Counted from the stretch's first letter, positions 34,809 to 44,285 are shown. The stretch: DNA of 64,000 nucleotides from UBA5951 sp009936885 (GCA_937996625.1 CALKVA010000001.1:62001-126000); one strand, 5' to 3'. Made by a program: numbers and translations. The notes: generated from the sequence alone by a model not told the origin.

Positions 34809-35417
34809 ATGTTTAAAACCGATCAGAGTATGAATATGGTAAAACGAATTTGGTTCTATTCAGGGATAACACCCCTTAGCCTTATCACTCAGGGTGCATT
34901 AGCTGCGGGCGATAGCTCTGGCGGCTTGCCACAATTGGATATTACAACATGGCCTTCTCAGTTATTCTGGCTTGTTGTAACATTTGTTATTGGCTATATC
35001 CTTATCTCGTCTCTTGTTGCGCCTTCTATTTCGTCTGTTCTTGAAAATCGCTCTACTAAAATCTCCGATGATCTTGAAACAGCAAAAAAAGCTCAGGATA
35101 ATGCGAAAGAGGTTTATACTTCTTATGAGAAATCCTTAAGCGAAGCTAGGTCACAAGCGGCTATTGCAGCATCAAAAGCACTTGAAGAAGCAAAGGCCGA
35201 GACAGCTAGTCGTGATGCCGCTATTAATAAAAAGCTAGCTACAAGTGCCAAAAAAGCAGAAGCACGGCTATCCGAAATGAGAGATGAAGCTCTTTCTTCT
35301 TTAGAAGATTTGGCAACAGAAACTTCTCAGAAGATTATAGCAGAACTAACCCCCGTTAAAGTCACAAAAGCCGTTGTAAAAAAATATGTGGCTGCACATG
35401 CGAAACTACAAAGCTAA
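34809..35417 (+). CDS. F0F1 ATP synthase subunit b'
   Basis: A 202-residue peripheral-stalk subunit (also written atpG or atpF2). An N-terminal extension of about 35 residues resembles a signal or membrane-targeting segment. The membrane helix (about 47-70) starts with LPQLDITTWPSQLFWLVVTF, the b' hallmark. The rest is a charged coiled coil. Having separate b and b' genes is typical of alphaproteobacteria and photosynthetic bacteria. Another ATG eight codons in (34830) or at the MVK could also start it. It is followed by the b subunit gene after 12 bases. Confidence 0.92.
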   Translation: MFKTDQSMNMVKRIWFYSGITPLSLITQGALAAGDSSGGLPQLDITTWPSQLFWLVVTFVIGYILISSLVAPSISSVLENRSTKISDDLETAKKAQDNAKEVYTSYEKSLSEARSQAAIAASKALEEAKAETASRDAAINKKLATSAKKAEARLSEMRDEALSSLEDLATETSQKIIAELTPVKVTKAVVKKYVAAHAKLQS

Positions 35418-35429
35418 TGGAGCAATAAG

Positions 35430-35912
35430 ATGTATTTTGATGAATCAGCTTGGGTTGCATTAGGATTTGTTATTTTTATTGCTATTATATGGCGTAAAGC
35501 TGGGTCTGCTTTAGCAACGTTGCTAGATAACAGAGCGCAAAAAATCAAAGATGAATTAAGCGAAGCTGAAAATTTACGAAACGAGGCTGAAGCTGAATTG
35601 AAAAAATTTAAGGCTTTGCAAGATGAAGCCATAGAAGATGCTAAGCGAATTGTGGCTGACGCCCATGTAGCTGCTGACAGAATTCGCCATACAGCGGTTG
35701 AAAAAGCAGAAGAGTCTATAAAAAGAAGAGAAGCACAGGCAAAAGCGAAAATCGCTGCTGCAGAGGCTGCTGTGGTTACTGAACTCAGAACCAAGGCAAC
35801 CAGCCTTGCTATTTCAGCCAGCAAAGGGCTATTAGCCTCAGAGCTTGATACTGAATTAGGCGCTTCCATGATAGATAAATCTCTTACTCAGATTGCAGCA
35901 ACCAAGTTGTAA
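35430..35912 (+). CDS. atpF: F0F1 ATP synthase subunit b
   Basis: A 160-residue peripheral-stalk subunit. The N-terminal membrane helix (WVALGFVIFIAIIWRKAGSALATLLDNRA, given in part) is followed by a long coiled coil with the typical A/E/K/R pattern (AEAELKKFKALQDEAIEDAKRI). It pairs with b' to hold the F1 head static. It is the last gene of the F0 operon; the F1 genes (atpHAGDC) are not in the window, as usual in alphaproteobacteria. It converges on a lipoprotein gene. Confidence 0.95.
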   Translation: MYFDESAWVALGFVIFIAIIWRKAGSALATLLDNRAQKIKDELSEAENLRNEAEAELKKFKALQDEAIEDAKRIVADAHVAADRIRHTAVEKAEESIKRREAQAKAKIAAAEAAVVTELRTKATSLAISASKGLLASELDTELGASMIDKSLTQIAATKL

Positions 35913-35966
35913 AATTGCTTAAACGCTCCTTGCTATCCTGTTTGTTTTTTCAACTCACTTGCGCCG

Positions 35967-36431
35967 TTATGGTTTCAAAACTTTTGGCGCGAGAGATAAT
36001 ATAACACGGCCGGATTTTTGCATCTGCGTTTTTGGTGTTATAACAGGATAAAGGGTACTCGTACCTGACGGAAAAGTCATTTTGTAACTTACCGTTTCAT
36101 AGCTTTCCACCGTATCTTGTGAGTCCAAAATAGCGATTAGCAAGGGTAATTCTAGCTCAACCACATTCTCATTTTGGCTTAGACCCCTCACTAACTTCAA
36201 TCCGATTTTGATTCTCATAGCAACCATATCAGCCTTTTCATTGCATAAAGCTGATACACCATTTAACCGTGCTTGTACCTCGCCTCCATCATCAGGGGCG
36301 CGCAACGTCACCCTACTTCCTTCTTCAACCGCAGTTACCTTGCTAGAACAGTCACTCCAAATAGGTCTAATCGTCTCACACCCTATTAAAAATAATGATA
36401 ATATAATCACGAAGATAGGCTTGGTTTGCAT
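35967..36431 (-). CDS. Predicted lipoprotein of unknown function
   Basis: A 154-residue protein with a lipoprotein signal (IFVIILSLFLIGCE, lipobox Cys at residue 18). The mature part is beta-rich (RVTLRAPDDGGEVQARLNGVSALC, VVELELPLLIAIL, SYKMTFPSGTSTLYPV) and probably faces the periplasm. I do not recognise the family beyond a general resemblance to small alphaproteobacterial outer-membrane-associated lipoproteins. It is divergent from ispH with 73 bases between and convergent with atpF. Confidence 0.72.
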   Translation of the reverse strand: MQTKPIFVIILSLFLIGCETIRPIWSDCSSKVTAVEEGSRVTLRAPDDGGEVQARLNGVSALCNEKADMVAMRIKIGLKLVRGLSQNENVVELELPLLIAILDSQDTVESYETVSYKMTFPSGTSTLYPVITPKTQMQKSGRVILSLAPKVLKP

Positions 36432-36504
36432 TACATCACCTTTATTTCACATTTTGGACTGTCTTCAATTGACCTTTGTGACGTTATCGCGCAAATAAAA
36501 CGTT

Positions 36505-37452
36505 ATGAGAAGTCAAAAAAAAACAATTTTACTCGCTGCGCCCCGTGGTTTTTGTGCTGGGGTTGAGCGTGCAATTGAAATCGTAGAAACAGCATTGCAG
36601 AAGTTTGGCCCTCCTGTCTATGTTAGACACGAGATTGTTCATAATAAATATGTGGTTAATTTGCTTGCTCAGAAAGGCGCCATATTTGTGGAGGAGCTTG
36701 ATGAGGTTCCAGAAGGCGCACCTGTTATTTTTTCAGCTCATGGTGTTTCTAAATCTGTTAAAGAGCGAGCAGACGCCGCGAATATGATAGCAATTGATGC
36801 CACCTGCCCGCTTGTAACTAAAGTCCATAATGAAACCTCACGGCACCATCGCAAGGGCAAGCACACCCTTCTAATCGGACATGCTGGTCACCCTGAGGTT
36901 GAGGGAACGATGGGGCAGGTTCCAGAAGGCGCAATGAGCCTTGTTGAAACAGCAGAACAAGCATTGAATGTTCAACCCCCATTATCTAACGGGCTCGCAT
37001 TTGCCACACAAACCACATTATCAGTTGATGACACATCGCAGATAATCTCTATTCTTCAGCACCGGTTTCCAGAGATTACGGGACCGAGTGGTGAGGATAT
37101 TTGTTATGCTACTACAAACCGGCAAAACGCTGTTAAAAAGCTTGCTCCACAAGCAGAGTATTTTATTATCGTTGGGGCAGATAACTCGTCAAACTCAAAA
37201 AGGCTTGTTGAAGTAGCCCTGAAATTTGGTGCCGACGGGGCCGTTCTTATTCCCGATGCGGCATCACTTGATTTAGATATTCTGCGTGATGTTTCGGTTA
37301 TTGGTATTTCGTCTGGTGCGTCAGTGCCTGATATATTAGTAGATGAAGTGATTGAAAAATTGCAGAAAGAATTTGATATTTCAGTTAAAACAGAAGGTTC
37401 AGCACGAGAAGACATGGTGTTTAACCTGCCTCCTATATTGAAAAAAAGATAA
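36505..37452 (+). CDS. ispH: 4-hydroxy-3-methylbut-2-enyl diphosphate reductase IspH
   Basis: A 315-residue [4Fe-4S] enzyme of the MEP isoprenoid pathway, making IPP and DMAPP. The cluster ligands are C17 (RGFCAGV), C101 (DATCPLV) and C200 (DICYATTNRQ), with conserved His in HEIVHNKYV and GHAGHPEVEG and the catalytic Glu nearby. It is full length. It is the first gene of a tight plus-strand group ispH-thrB-rnhA, with only 5 bases to thrB. Confidence 0.97.
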   Translation: MRSQKKTILLAAPRGFCAGVERAIEIVETALQKFGPPVYVRHEIVHNKYVVNLLAQKGAIFVEELDEVPEGAPVIFSAHGVSKSVKERADAANMIAIDATCPLVTKVHNETSRHHRKGKHTLLIGHAGHPEVEGTMGQVPEGAMSLVETAEQALNVQPPLSNGLAFATQTTLSVDDTSQIISILQHRFPEITGPSGEDICYATTNRQNAVKKLAPQAEYFIIVGADNSSNSKRLVEVALKFGADGAVLIPDAASLDLDILRDVSVIGISSGASVPDILVDEVIEKLQKEFDISVKTEGSAREDMVFNLPPILKKR

Positions 37453-37457
37453 TATTA

Positions 37458-38417
37458 ATGGCTGTATATACCCCCGTTTCTGATCAAGAACTCTCAGATT
37501 TCCTGCAAAATTACGATATTGGCGACGTAATAAGCTTGACTGAGATCACAGAAGGTGTTGAGAATTCAAACTTTATCTTGAAAACTAGACTAGACAGCTA
37601 TATTCTCACCCTTTACGAGAAGAGAGTAAGCGCAGACGATTTGCCTTTTTTTATGAAACTCATTAGTGAGCTATATAACCGTGATATTAGCTGCCCAAAG
37701 CCGATAAAAAACAAACATGGCGATATAATCAATAAATGTGCTGGAAAATACGCGACTATCGTATCTTTTCTTAACGGTGAGACAGCACAATTTACAAATT
37801 TAGAGAGATGCTCTCAAATAGGCGTTATGCTGGCAAGACTTCATTTAGCAGGCGCCATGATCCCTCTTAGGAGAGATAATCCCCTAGGACCTGGAAGTTG
37901 GCTGGCAATACTTAAAGACACCAACGATATTAATACAAATTTAGCAAAAACCCTTAACCGCAAGGCAATTAAGCAGATAAGCCATATTATCTCTAGCTGG
38001 CCGACCTCACTTCCGAGCGGTGTAATACATGGCGATTTATTCCCTAATAATGCCATGTTTATCGGGGATACCCTTACTGGTATTATTGATTTCTATTTTG
38101 CCTGCACTGGGTTTTTTGCCTATGACCTTGCGATTTGCCTGAATAGCTGGTGCTTTGAGAGTGATGGACGTTTTAATTCTGAAAAAGCAATAAGGCTGAT
38201 TTCTAACTACCAAACAATACGGAAGTTGACACAAGATGAGATAGATGCGCTACCGATTTTATCTCAAGGGGCAGCTGCTCGATTTTTTGCAACACGCTAT
38301 TATGACTGGCACCACACACCAAAAGACGCTCACGTTCAAAGACATGACCCAATGGAATATTGGAATAAGATTACCTTTCTTAAATCCAATGCCAATTTGG
38401 GTTTATATGGATTCTAA
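37458..38417 (+). CDS. thrB: Homoserine kinase ThrB (APH/choline-kinase fold type)
   Basis: A 319-residue kinase phosphorylating homoserine for threonine synthesis. It belongs to the protein-kinase-like (type II) homoserine kinases common in alphaproteobacteria, not the GHMP type. Features are ITEGVENSNFIL at the nucleotide loop, the catalytic HGDLFPNNAMF, and the metal-binding GIIDFYFA. It lies 5 bases after ispH and 2 bases before rnhA, so the three are cotranscribed. Threonine synthase (thrC) is 4 kb downstream on the other strand. Confidence 0.94.
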   Translation: MAVYTPVSDQELSDFLQNYDIGDVISLTEITEGVENSNFILKTRLDSYILTLYEKRVSADDLPFFMKLISELYNRDISCPKPIKNKHGDIINKCAGKYATIVSFLNGETAQFTNLERCSQIGVMLARLHLAGAMIPLRRDNPLGPGSWLAILKDTNDINTNLAKTLNRKAIKQISHIISSWPTSLPSGVIHGDLFPNNAMFIGDTLTGIIDFYFACTGFFAYDLAICLNSWCFESDGRFNSEKAIRLISNYQTIRKLTQDEIDALPILSQGAAARFFATRYYDWHHTPKDAHVQRHDPMEYWNKITFLKSNANLGLYGF

Positions 38418-38419
38418 TT

Positions 38420-38872
38420 ATGAGCGTAAAAACATTCTTATATACTGACGGGGCGTGTTTGGGGAATCCTGGTGCTGGCGGCTGGGCATGCATTCTATGC
38501 TATGACGATCACAAAAAGATATTATCTGGCAGCGAGGCAGACACAACAAATAACAGAATGGAGCTAACGGCTGTTATTATGGGCTTATCAGCTTTAAAAA
38601 GGCCCGTTGATATTACTGTTGTAACAGATAGCAGATATGTAATGGACGGCATTACCAAATGGATTGCTAACTGGAAAAAAAATCACTGGCAAACCGCTGC
38701 AAAGAGTGATGTAAAAAATAAGGATCTTTGGCTATTGCTAGATGCGCTTTGTCATAAGCATCAGGTAAGCTGGGAATGGATAAAGGGCCATTCTGGTCAC
38801 GCTGAAAACGAAGAATGTGACCAGATATCGCAGGCAGAAGCACAAAAAATACAGATAGAAAACACCCGCTAG
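38420..38872 (+). CDS. rnhA: Ribonuclease HI
   Basis: A 150-residue RNase HI that cuts RNA in RNA-DNA hybrids. The catalytic residues fall at the same positions as in the E. coli enzyme: D10 (YTDGAC), E48 (RMELT), D70 (VVTDSRY), H124 (GHSGH) and D134 (ECDQIS). It is the last gene of ispH-thrB-rnhA. Its TAG stop overlaps the stop codon of the convergent peroxiredoxin gene within a CTAG palindrome, leaving no room for a terminator between them. Confidence 0.97.
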   Translation: MSVKTFLYTDGACLGNPGAGGWACILCYDDHKKILSGSEADTTNNRMELTAVIMGLSALKRPVDITVVTDSRYVMDGITKWIANWKKNHWQTAAKSDVKNKDLWLLLDALCHKHQVSWEWIKGHSGHAENEECDQISQAEAQKIQIENTR

Positions 38873-39354
38873 CCAGAAACTATTGCGAGCAGCGATTCAG
38901 CATCCGAAACTTCAAACGCTTTTGGCGCTTCTTTAAAGAAATGTGTAATTACGCCATCTTCTATAATGAGCGCGCTTCTTGAAGCTCTAATACCAAGAAC
39001 AGGCCCCATATCGGTTGTTAATCCAAGCTCATCAGAGAATACAGCCCTACTATCCGCAAGTAAATCTATCAGACCATCTGCCTGTTTTTGTTCTGCCCAT
39101 GCAAACATAACATGCGCATCATTAACAGCAAGACAGGCAATAGCGTCAATCCCGGCAGATTTAAACTTATCATAATGTTTTACATATCCTGGCAGATGCT
39201 TCTCAGAACAGGTTGCTGTGAATGCACCCGGAACAGAAAATACAATGATTTTACGACCTTCAAAATAGGCTTGTGTATCTATCACATCAAGCCCTTCAGA
39301 TGTTTTGGTCGTTACTTCAAGCTTGGGGATTGCACTTCCAGTTGTTAATGCCAT
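38869..39354 (-). CDS. Peroxiredoxin (Prx5 type)
   Basis: A 161-residue thiol peroxidase reducing H2O2 and organic peroxides. The Prx5 signature is VPGAFTATCSEKHLPGY with the peroxidatic Cys in TATC; the PxxxTxxC rule is kept, although the residue before the last Thr is Ala where Pro is usual. GIDAIACLAVNDAHVMFAW and the conserved Arg in RASRSALIIEDG complete the active site. There is a further Cys in ACLAV. It neighbours a DsbD-like reductase on the same strand (38 bases away), which could suggest a thiol redox unit, but the peroxiredoxin is cytosolic and this is inference. Confidence 0.92.
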   Translation of the reverse strand: MALTTGSAIPKLEVTTKTSEGLDVIDTQAYFEGRKIIVFSVPGAFTATCSEKHLPGYVKHYDKFKSAGIDAIACLAVNDAHVMFAWAEQKQADGLIDLLADSRAVFSDELGLTTDMGPVLGIRASRSALIIEDGVITHFFKEAPKAFEVSDAESLLAIVSG

Positions 39355-39391
39355 TGACTATCGTTCCTTTTATTTATTTTAAATTACTAAC

Positions 39392-41326
39392 TTATTTTAA
39401 ACTTGCAACTTGTATCGCGGCTAATAATCGCTCGGCTATTAAGATTTCAGGCAGTATTATGGGTGTTTCTAGCCGAGGCGAAAATATGATGTCAAATGGT
39501 ATTCCAAATCTTCCATTCATAGCCAGAAATTCTGCTATTTCATCATTAGGTCTGGTCCAGTCTGCCTGAAATAACGTAAATTCTGCGTTTTCAAATGCCT
39601 TATTTATAGTGTCCAATTCCAGAACAGAGATTTTATTCACTTTACAGGTTATGCACCAATCAGCTGTAACATCCACAAAAACTGGACTATTAGTTGCAAT
39701 AGCCGATTCCATTGCGGCCATCGACCATGGCTCATAATTATTCAGTGACGGTGTTTGAGCGCTGGTGCGCCAACCAACCAGATTAGCAAAAACCCATAAA
39801 ATCCAGATTAGCGTTCCAATTAACAGAATTGCTGATATCTGTTTAATTCTAACCATCCAGCGACCCGGGTTCGGCAAAAAGCTTGTAAGCGAGGGCATTG
39901 CTGCAAATAGTAGCCAGGGTAAAGCAAGCCCTACCCCCATTACAAAAAGAACACTGACAAGTATCGTGTTAGAGCTTGACAAAGCAAATGCAGAAGCGGT
40001 GCCTACAAATGGCGCTGAACACGGGGTAGCAAGGATAGTAGCAAGCATCCCTGATAAGAAATCATAGCGATAGCCAGAATTTTTTGCCACAGGGGCTGAG
40101 AGAATGGCCGCAAACTTAGGTATCGGCAAATAAAAAAAATCAAATAGCATTGCAATGAACACAACAAGCACAACCGAAATAAACCCTAGAAATATCGGAC
40201 TTTGAAACTGAATTCCCCATCCAATTTGATGCCCGGCGCTTCTTATGAGTATCAGCCCCAAAGCCAGCATTATAAAACTAGATAAAATTCCAAACGCGGT
40301 AGCAAGGAAATGTGCGCGCACCTGATAAAATGACTTACGCTCCATTCCCAGAAAAGACCCTACTTTAAGAGATAAAATAGGTAAAATACACGGCATGAAA
40401 TTAAGAATAAATCCACCGATAAAGCTGGTGAGTAATATCACCATAAACCCTGGCCAGAACGCAGCTACTGCTGTGTTGGTATTACTGATTTTGCTGAGGC
40501 TGGGGACATTAATTTCTTTATTCTGTTCTTTAGAGACTATCGTTAATATTAAGTCTTGTCCTACTAATGCGCCTGCATCCTGCGCACTATTTATAGTAAT
40601 TTCAGCAACCATTATATCGTTTGGTTTATCTTTTATAACGGGCTTGGAAAAGCTATAACCAGTAAGTTTGGTCTCAATAAAAACATCTTTTAATGTTTGA
40701 TCTGGGGCTAAAAGCTCAATCAAAATCTTTCTATCTTCAGGCATTAAACCGATTGATTTCATATCGATATCTGGGCCAGTTACGAATGTTGGCACTTGTG
40801 CTTTAGCATAGGCTATTTCCTGTGCAAAAACGGATGGGGGTGCCATCCCGTTTGGCAGAAACAAGCTTAGTGGACCTGAGATTGGCACACATAAGTCTGA
40901 GCATACCAATGCATTTAGCTCGCCTGTAAATGTAAAATCTGCCCGTAGATCAATTTTTGTGTCGTCACGTTTAATTGAAATTGGCAGAAGCACTCTGCCT
41001 GAATACCCAAATGTATCGATACCGAACAATGAAAACCGTTCAGGCAATGGCCAGAAACGAGTGATTTCGTGTTTTGGATTATCTGATTTGAGTTCAGGTG
41101 GCAGTCCTGCATCCCCTGGGCTTCGCCAGTAAACCTTCCATTCCGGTTTTAATTGAAATTCTAATGCAGCTGGAATTTCTGTTAAGCTACCCGTTGCTTG
41201 TGCGCCGCTAATGAGCCTAACTTTAGCGTATTTGCTTTCAAGCCACGGGCCTTGGGCGGCCTGCAACGAGTTAACCCCACTAAATATTAAGCAAAATAGA
41301 ATAAAAATAATCTGTATCATATCCAT
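39392..41326 (-). CDS. Protein-disulfide reductase DsbD/ScsB-like
   Basis: A 644-residue three-part thiol-electron transporter. A signal peptide is followed by an N-terminal periplasmic domain (about 25-270) with a Cys pair in VCSDLCVPISG. The membrane domain (about 290-530, eight or so helices) carries the two essential cysteines in FMPCILPILSLKVG and ATPCSAPFVG. The C-terminal thioredoxin domain has ADWCITCKVN. Electrons pass from cytosolic thioredoxin to periplasmic partners such as CcmG or peroxidases. The N-terminal domain resembles ScsB more than classical DsbD. It precedes a peroxiredoxin gene. Confidence 0.91.
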   Translation of the reverse strand: MDMIQIIFILFCLIFSGVNSLQAAQGPWLESKYAKVRLISGAQATGSLTEIPAALEFQLKPEWKVYWRSPGDAGLPPELKSDNPKHEITRFWPLPERFSLFGIDTFGYSGRVLLPISIKRDDTKIDLRADFTFTGELNALVCSDLCVPISGPLSLFLPNGMAPPSVFAQEIAYAKAQVPTFVTGPDIDMKSIGLMPEDRKILIELLAPDQTLKDVFIETKLTGYSFSKPVIKDKPNDIMVAEITINSAQDAGALVGQDLILTIVSKEQNKEINVPSLSKISNTNTAVAAFWPGFMVILLTSFIGGFILNFMPCILPILSLKVGSFLGMERKSFYQVRAHFLATAFGILSSFIMLALGLILIRSAGHQIGWGIQFQSPIFLGFISVVLVVFIAMLFDFFYLPIPKFAAILSAPVAKNSGYRYDFLSGMLATILATPCSAPFVGTASAFALSSSNTILVSVLFVMGVGLALPWLLFAAMPSLTSFLPNPGRWMVRIKQISAILLIGTLIWILWVFANLVGWRTSAQTPSLNNYEPWSMAAMESAIATNSPVFVDVTADWCITCKVNKISVLELDTINKAFENAEFTLFQADWTRPNDEIAEFLAMNGRFGIPFDIIFSPRLETPIILPEILIAERLLAAIQVASLK

Positions 41327-41390
41327 AGATACATAGGCTCAATAAGCAAATTTGTCAGCCTTCTATGAAAAAATTTGTAGATTTTTTAGC

Positions 41391-41430
41391 CAAACCTGAT
41401 TTTTTTTAATCAAACCTAATTTTTTTTAGG
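41391..41430. repeat. 20-bp tandem repeat with T-runs upstream of the YqgE gene
   Basis: Two consecutive 20-base units starting CAAACCT(G/A)AT followed by eight Ts differ at three positions. A decayed partial copy (ATTTTTTAGC) precedes them. They lie 45 bases upstream of the yqgE start, in the gap between the DsbD-like and YqgE genes, and the T-runs could influence either promoter. Confidence 0.75.
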
Positions 41431-41474
41431 CAAAAAGGTTTGCCCGAATAGACAAGTTAGCTAATATTATTCCC

Positions 41475-42056
41475 ATGAATAATGAAAAAGCTTCGCTTCT
41501 ATTTACACAACTTGTTGGACATTTTCTTGTGGCAACTCCGCAGATGAATGACCCACAATTTCATCAGGCTGTCATTTTTATGTGCAAACATGACAAACAG
41601 ACGGGAATGGGGTTAGTCTTAAATAAACCAAAACAAAATTTCACCTTCTCAAAGCTTACCGAGAAGCTGAGTTTTATAAAACCCCGATTTGAGCAAAATA
41701 GAATCATCTATACAGGCGGGCCTGTTGAAGATAGGCGCGGATATATTTTACATTCTGATGAGCATTTAATGCCGGATTCTGTAAAAATCACCGATGAAAT
41801 TGCGTTATCGATGCAAGTTGACATGCTATCTGAAATTGCCAATGGTATTGGCCCTGCCCGGTTTAAAATTTTGCTTGGATATACTGGCTGGGCTGCTGGA
41901 CAATTAGAAGAAGAATTACGCCAGAATATGTGGATTCATGTGCCAGCCTCGCCAGAGATGATTTTCACAGATGATGTGAGCTCTATTTGGGAAAAGGCAC
42001 TTGGTTATTGTGGCTTTAATGCTAGTAATCTGTCGCCGCAATCTGGCTGGGCATAA
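41475..42056 (+). CDS. YqgE/AlgH family protein (DUF179)
   Basis: A 193-residue soluble protein. The family blocks are present: GHFLVATPQMNDPQFHQAVIFMCKH at the start (shown in part), MGLVLNKP, IYTGGPVEDRRGYILHS, RFKILLGYTGWAAGQLEEELRQNMW and the C-terminal WEKALGYCG. The family has a solved fold but no settled biochemical role; AlgH was named for an effect on alginate genes in Pseudomonas. It appears monocistronic, divergent from the DsbD-like gene and convergent with thrC. Confidence 0.92.
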   Translation: MNNEKASLLFTQLVGHFLVATPQMNDPQFHQAVIFMCKHDKQTGMGLVLNKPKQNFTFSKLTEKLSFIKPRFEQNRIIYTGGPVEDRRGYILHSDEHLMPDSVKITDEIALSMQVDMLSEIANGIGPARFKILLGYTGWAAGQLEEELRQNMWIHVPASPEMIFTDDVSSIWEKALGYCGFNASNLSPQSGWA

Positions 42057-42116
42057 TAAAAAATAGCCAAGACGCTAATTCTGATACGCATGAAACCCTC
42101 TTAAATATAAAGGTGT

Positions 42117-43520
42117 TCAGCGTGCATTTCCGTAAATAAGTTTTTGGGTGGCTTCAACAGTGCCGTCAATCTCTGTCTTGGTTTCCTTCCTATCCATCAA
42201 ATCGCGCAAATGCCCTGGTAAATCTGGTCTAATACCAATCGCTTTTTCCACAGCATCAGGAAATTTAGCTGGATGCGCGCACGCAAGTGAAATAATCGGA
42301 ATATCAGTCGGCACTATTTTATCATCTCGTGCAGATGCAGCCGCATGAAGCCCCACCGCACTATGGGGATCAAAAATAATCCCATGTTTATCATATAAAG
42401 ATTTTATCTCGCTTTTAGTTTGCACATCATCAACACGATAAGCTACAAATCTTTTTTTTGCGGTTTCTAGTTGATCTATTGAAATATCAAAATTCCCAGT
42501 GGTTGCAAACGCGTTCATTTTTTCGGCACATAAATCAGCATCACGTCCAAGCACCTCAAATAATAACCGCTCAAAATTAGAAGAGACTTGAATATCCATT
42601 GAGGGGCTGAGGCTTTGTTGAACCGTTTCACGTGTCATCCTGCCATTTTCAAAAAACCGCGTTAAAATATCATTTCTATTGGAAGCAACAATCAGCTTTT
42701 CGATAGGCAACCCCATCTGACCAGCAGCCCAACCAGCAAAAATATTGCCAAAATTACCTGTTGGAACACTAAAAGCAACTTTTTGTTCTGGGGCACCAAG
42801 CTTTAATGCAGAAGTAAAATAATAAACGATTTGAGGTACAAGACGAGCCCAATTAATTGAGTTTATGGCAGATAGATTTACCGTATCTCTGAATTGATGG
42901 TCATTAAAACACGCTTTTACGATATCCTGACATATATCGAAATCACCTGTAACACTCACCGCATGGGCGCCCAGACCAGCAAGAGACGTCATTTGTTTCT
43001 GCTGTATAGGCGATACTCTGCCACTAGGGAAAAGAATAAAGATATCTACTGAATCAAGATTTTGAAATGCCTGTAATGCCGCAGAACCCGTATCACCACT
43101 TGTTGCGCCAAGTATCACTGAATGTCTGCCTGTCTTGGCAAGCGCTCGCTCAAAAGCCCGTGCTAAAAATTGCATGGCATAATCTTTAAATGCGATTGTA
43201 GGCCCATGGAAAAGCTCTAACGTATAGAGACCATCCTCAAGAGCGGTGAGAGGTGCTACATCTGGATGGGTAAAGTTTTTGTAGGATTCTTTTGCAAGCT
43301 GTGTCACCTCATCTAGAGTGAGGTCTCCTTCAGTGAACTTTGATATTATCTCTCCAGCTATTTGGTAATAATCAAGCCCTCTCATTGCTGCTATTTCTGA
43401 TGAGGTAAATTTAGGCCAGCTTTTTGGCAGATACAACCCGCCATCTCGTGCAAGCCCGCTCAGAAGCGCGCCGTTAAATCGAGTGTTACTATCCTCTCCG
43501 CGTGTACTTAAATATTCCAT
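42117..43520 (-). CDS. thrC: Threonine synthase
   Basis: A 467-residue PLP enzyme converting O-phosphohomoserine to threonine. The PLP lysine is K112 in HGPTIAFKDYAMQF. The N-terminal YLSTRGE and GATSGDTGSAALQAF (phosphate-binding) are typical, as is VPTGNFGNIFAGWAA. It belongs to the longer, fungal/alphaproteobacterial-type subfamily. AGGAG precedes the start by a short spacer. It follows surf1 on the same strand; surf1-thrC adjacency is common in alphaproteobacteria. Confidence 0.96.
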   Translation of the reverse strand: MEYLSTRGEDSNTRFNGALLSGLARDGGLYLPKSWPKFTSSEIAAMRGLDYYQIAGEIISKFTEGDLTLDEVTQLAKESYKNFTHPDVAPLTALEDGLYTLELFHGPTIAFKDYAMQFLARAFERALAKTGRHSVILGATSGDTGSAALQAFQNLDSVDIFILFPSGRVSPIQQKQMTSLAGLGAHAVSVTGDFDICQDIVKACFNDHQFRDTVNLSAINSINWARLVPQIVYYFTSALKLGAPEQKVAFSVPTGNFGNIFAGWAAGQMGLPIEKLIVASNRNDILTRFFENGRMTRETVQQSLSPSMDIQVSSNFERLLFEVLGRDADLCAEKMNAFATTGNFDISIDQLETAKKRFVAYRVDDVQTKSEIKSLYDKHGIIFDPHSAVGLHAAASARDDKIVPTDIPIISLACAHPAKFPDAVEKAIGIRPDLPGHLRDLMDRKETKTEIDGTVEATQKLIYGNAR

Positions 43521-43538
43521 TTGAGTAAGCTCCTTTTT

Positions 43539-44285
43539 TTAATCGGAGGTGGATTTAGAAGAGAATTGCAGTCTGCCATTTTGGTGATGAAAGGCAAGAT
43601 AAACACCTATTAACGCAAGCGCTAGTCCAAACCAGGTTAATGCATAATTAAAGTGAGAATTAGGCACAACAATATTTACCTCAGCCGCAATTGGAAGCGT
43701 TATAATTTCGCCAGTTCTAATAACGTCAATATAATAATTCTTTATCATTTCTTCTTGCTTCAGAAACTGTGCGATTTCAGTAGGCTTTAACGTAAACCAA
43801 AACCCTGCCTCAGGCTCGTTCTCAGGAACAAAATATCCCTTTCTGCCAGGAAGCCTTAATATCCCCTCAACATAAATTTCTCCTTCTGTTAATGAAAATG
43901 GACGGGTGCCAGGCTCTCTATAAGCCTCAGATACCCATCCTCGATTTATCAGAATGACGCCATCTGATGTTAAAAATGGGGTTACAACATGAAATCCTGC
44001 ATTACCTTCATAAGTTCTGCCTGTCAGATAAATTTCAAATTGATGCAGAAATGTGCCGTTAACGCCAATTCGTTGGAACTCAAACTCCTCAACAGGCATT
44101 GTGACTTGATTAATACCAATGGCTGCCGCATTACTTCGTTGCTCAAATTGCGCGATAAGTTCGGTTTTTTCAGATAGACGCGATAATTGCCAACTCCCAA
44201 GTGAGATAAGCAAAATAATGGCTGGAATTGTAAAAAATGTCGGCCAAAAAAGTGGTCTGAATGTCATCATATCCCCATTCATCAA
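43539..44285 (-). CDS. SURF1-family cytochrome oxidase assembly protein
   Basis: A 248-residue protein with the SURF1 layout: an N-terminal membrane helix (about 13-30, followed by LGSWQLSRLSEKTEL), a periplasmic domain and a C-terminal helix (about 215-235, HFNYALTWFGLALALIGVYL). The conserved GTFLHQFEIYLTGRTYEGNAGFHVVTPF (in part) and LINRGWVSE match the family. SURF1 helps insert heme a into subunit I of aa3 oxidases. It lies between ctaE, from which a terminator separates it, and thrC. Confidence 0.94.
   Translation of the reverse strand: MMNGDMMTFRPLFWPTFFTIPAIILLISLGSWQLSRLSEKTELIAQFEQRSNAAAIGINQVTMPVEEFEFQRIGVNGTFLHQFEIYLTGRTYEGNAGFHVVTPFLTSDGVILINRGWVSEAYREPGTRPFSLTEGEIYVEGILRLPGRKGYFVPENEPEAGFWFTLKPTEIAQFLKQEEMIKNYYIDVIRTGEIITLPIAAEVNIVVPNSHFNYALTWFGLALALIGVYLAFHHQNGRLQFSSKSTSD

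Noticed and set aside
38869..39354. Pro-to-Ala change in the peroxiredoxin active-site motif (PGAFTATC instead of PGAFTPTC)
   Set aside because: The PxxxTxxC rule and the catalytic Arg are kept, so this looks like tolerated variation rather than loss of function.
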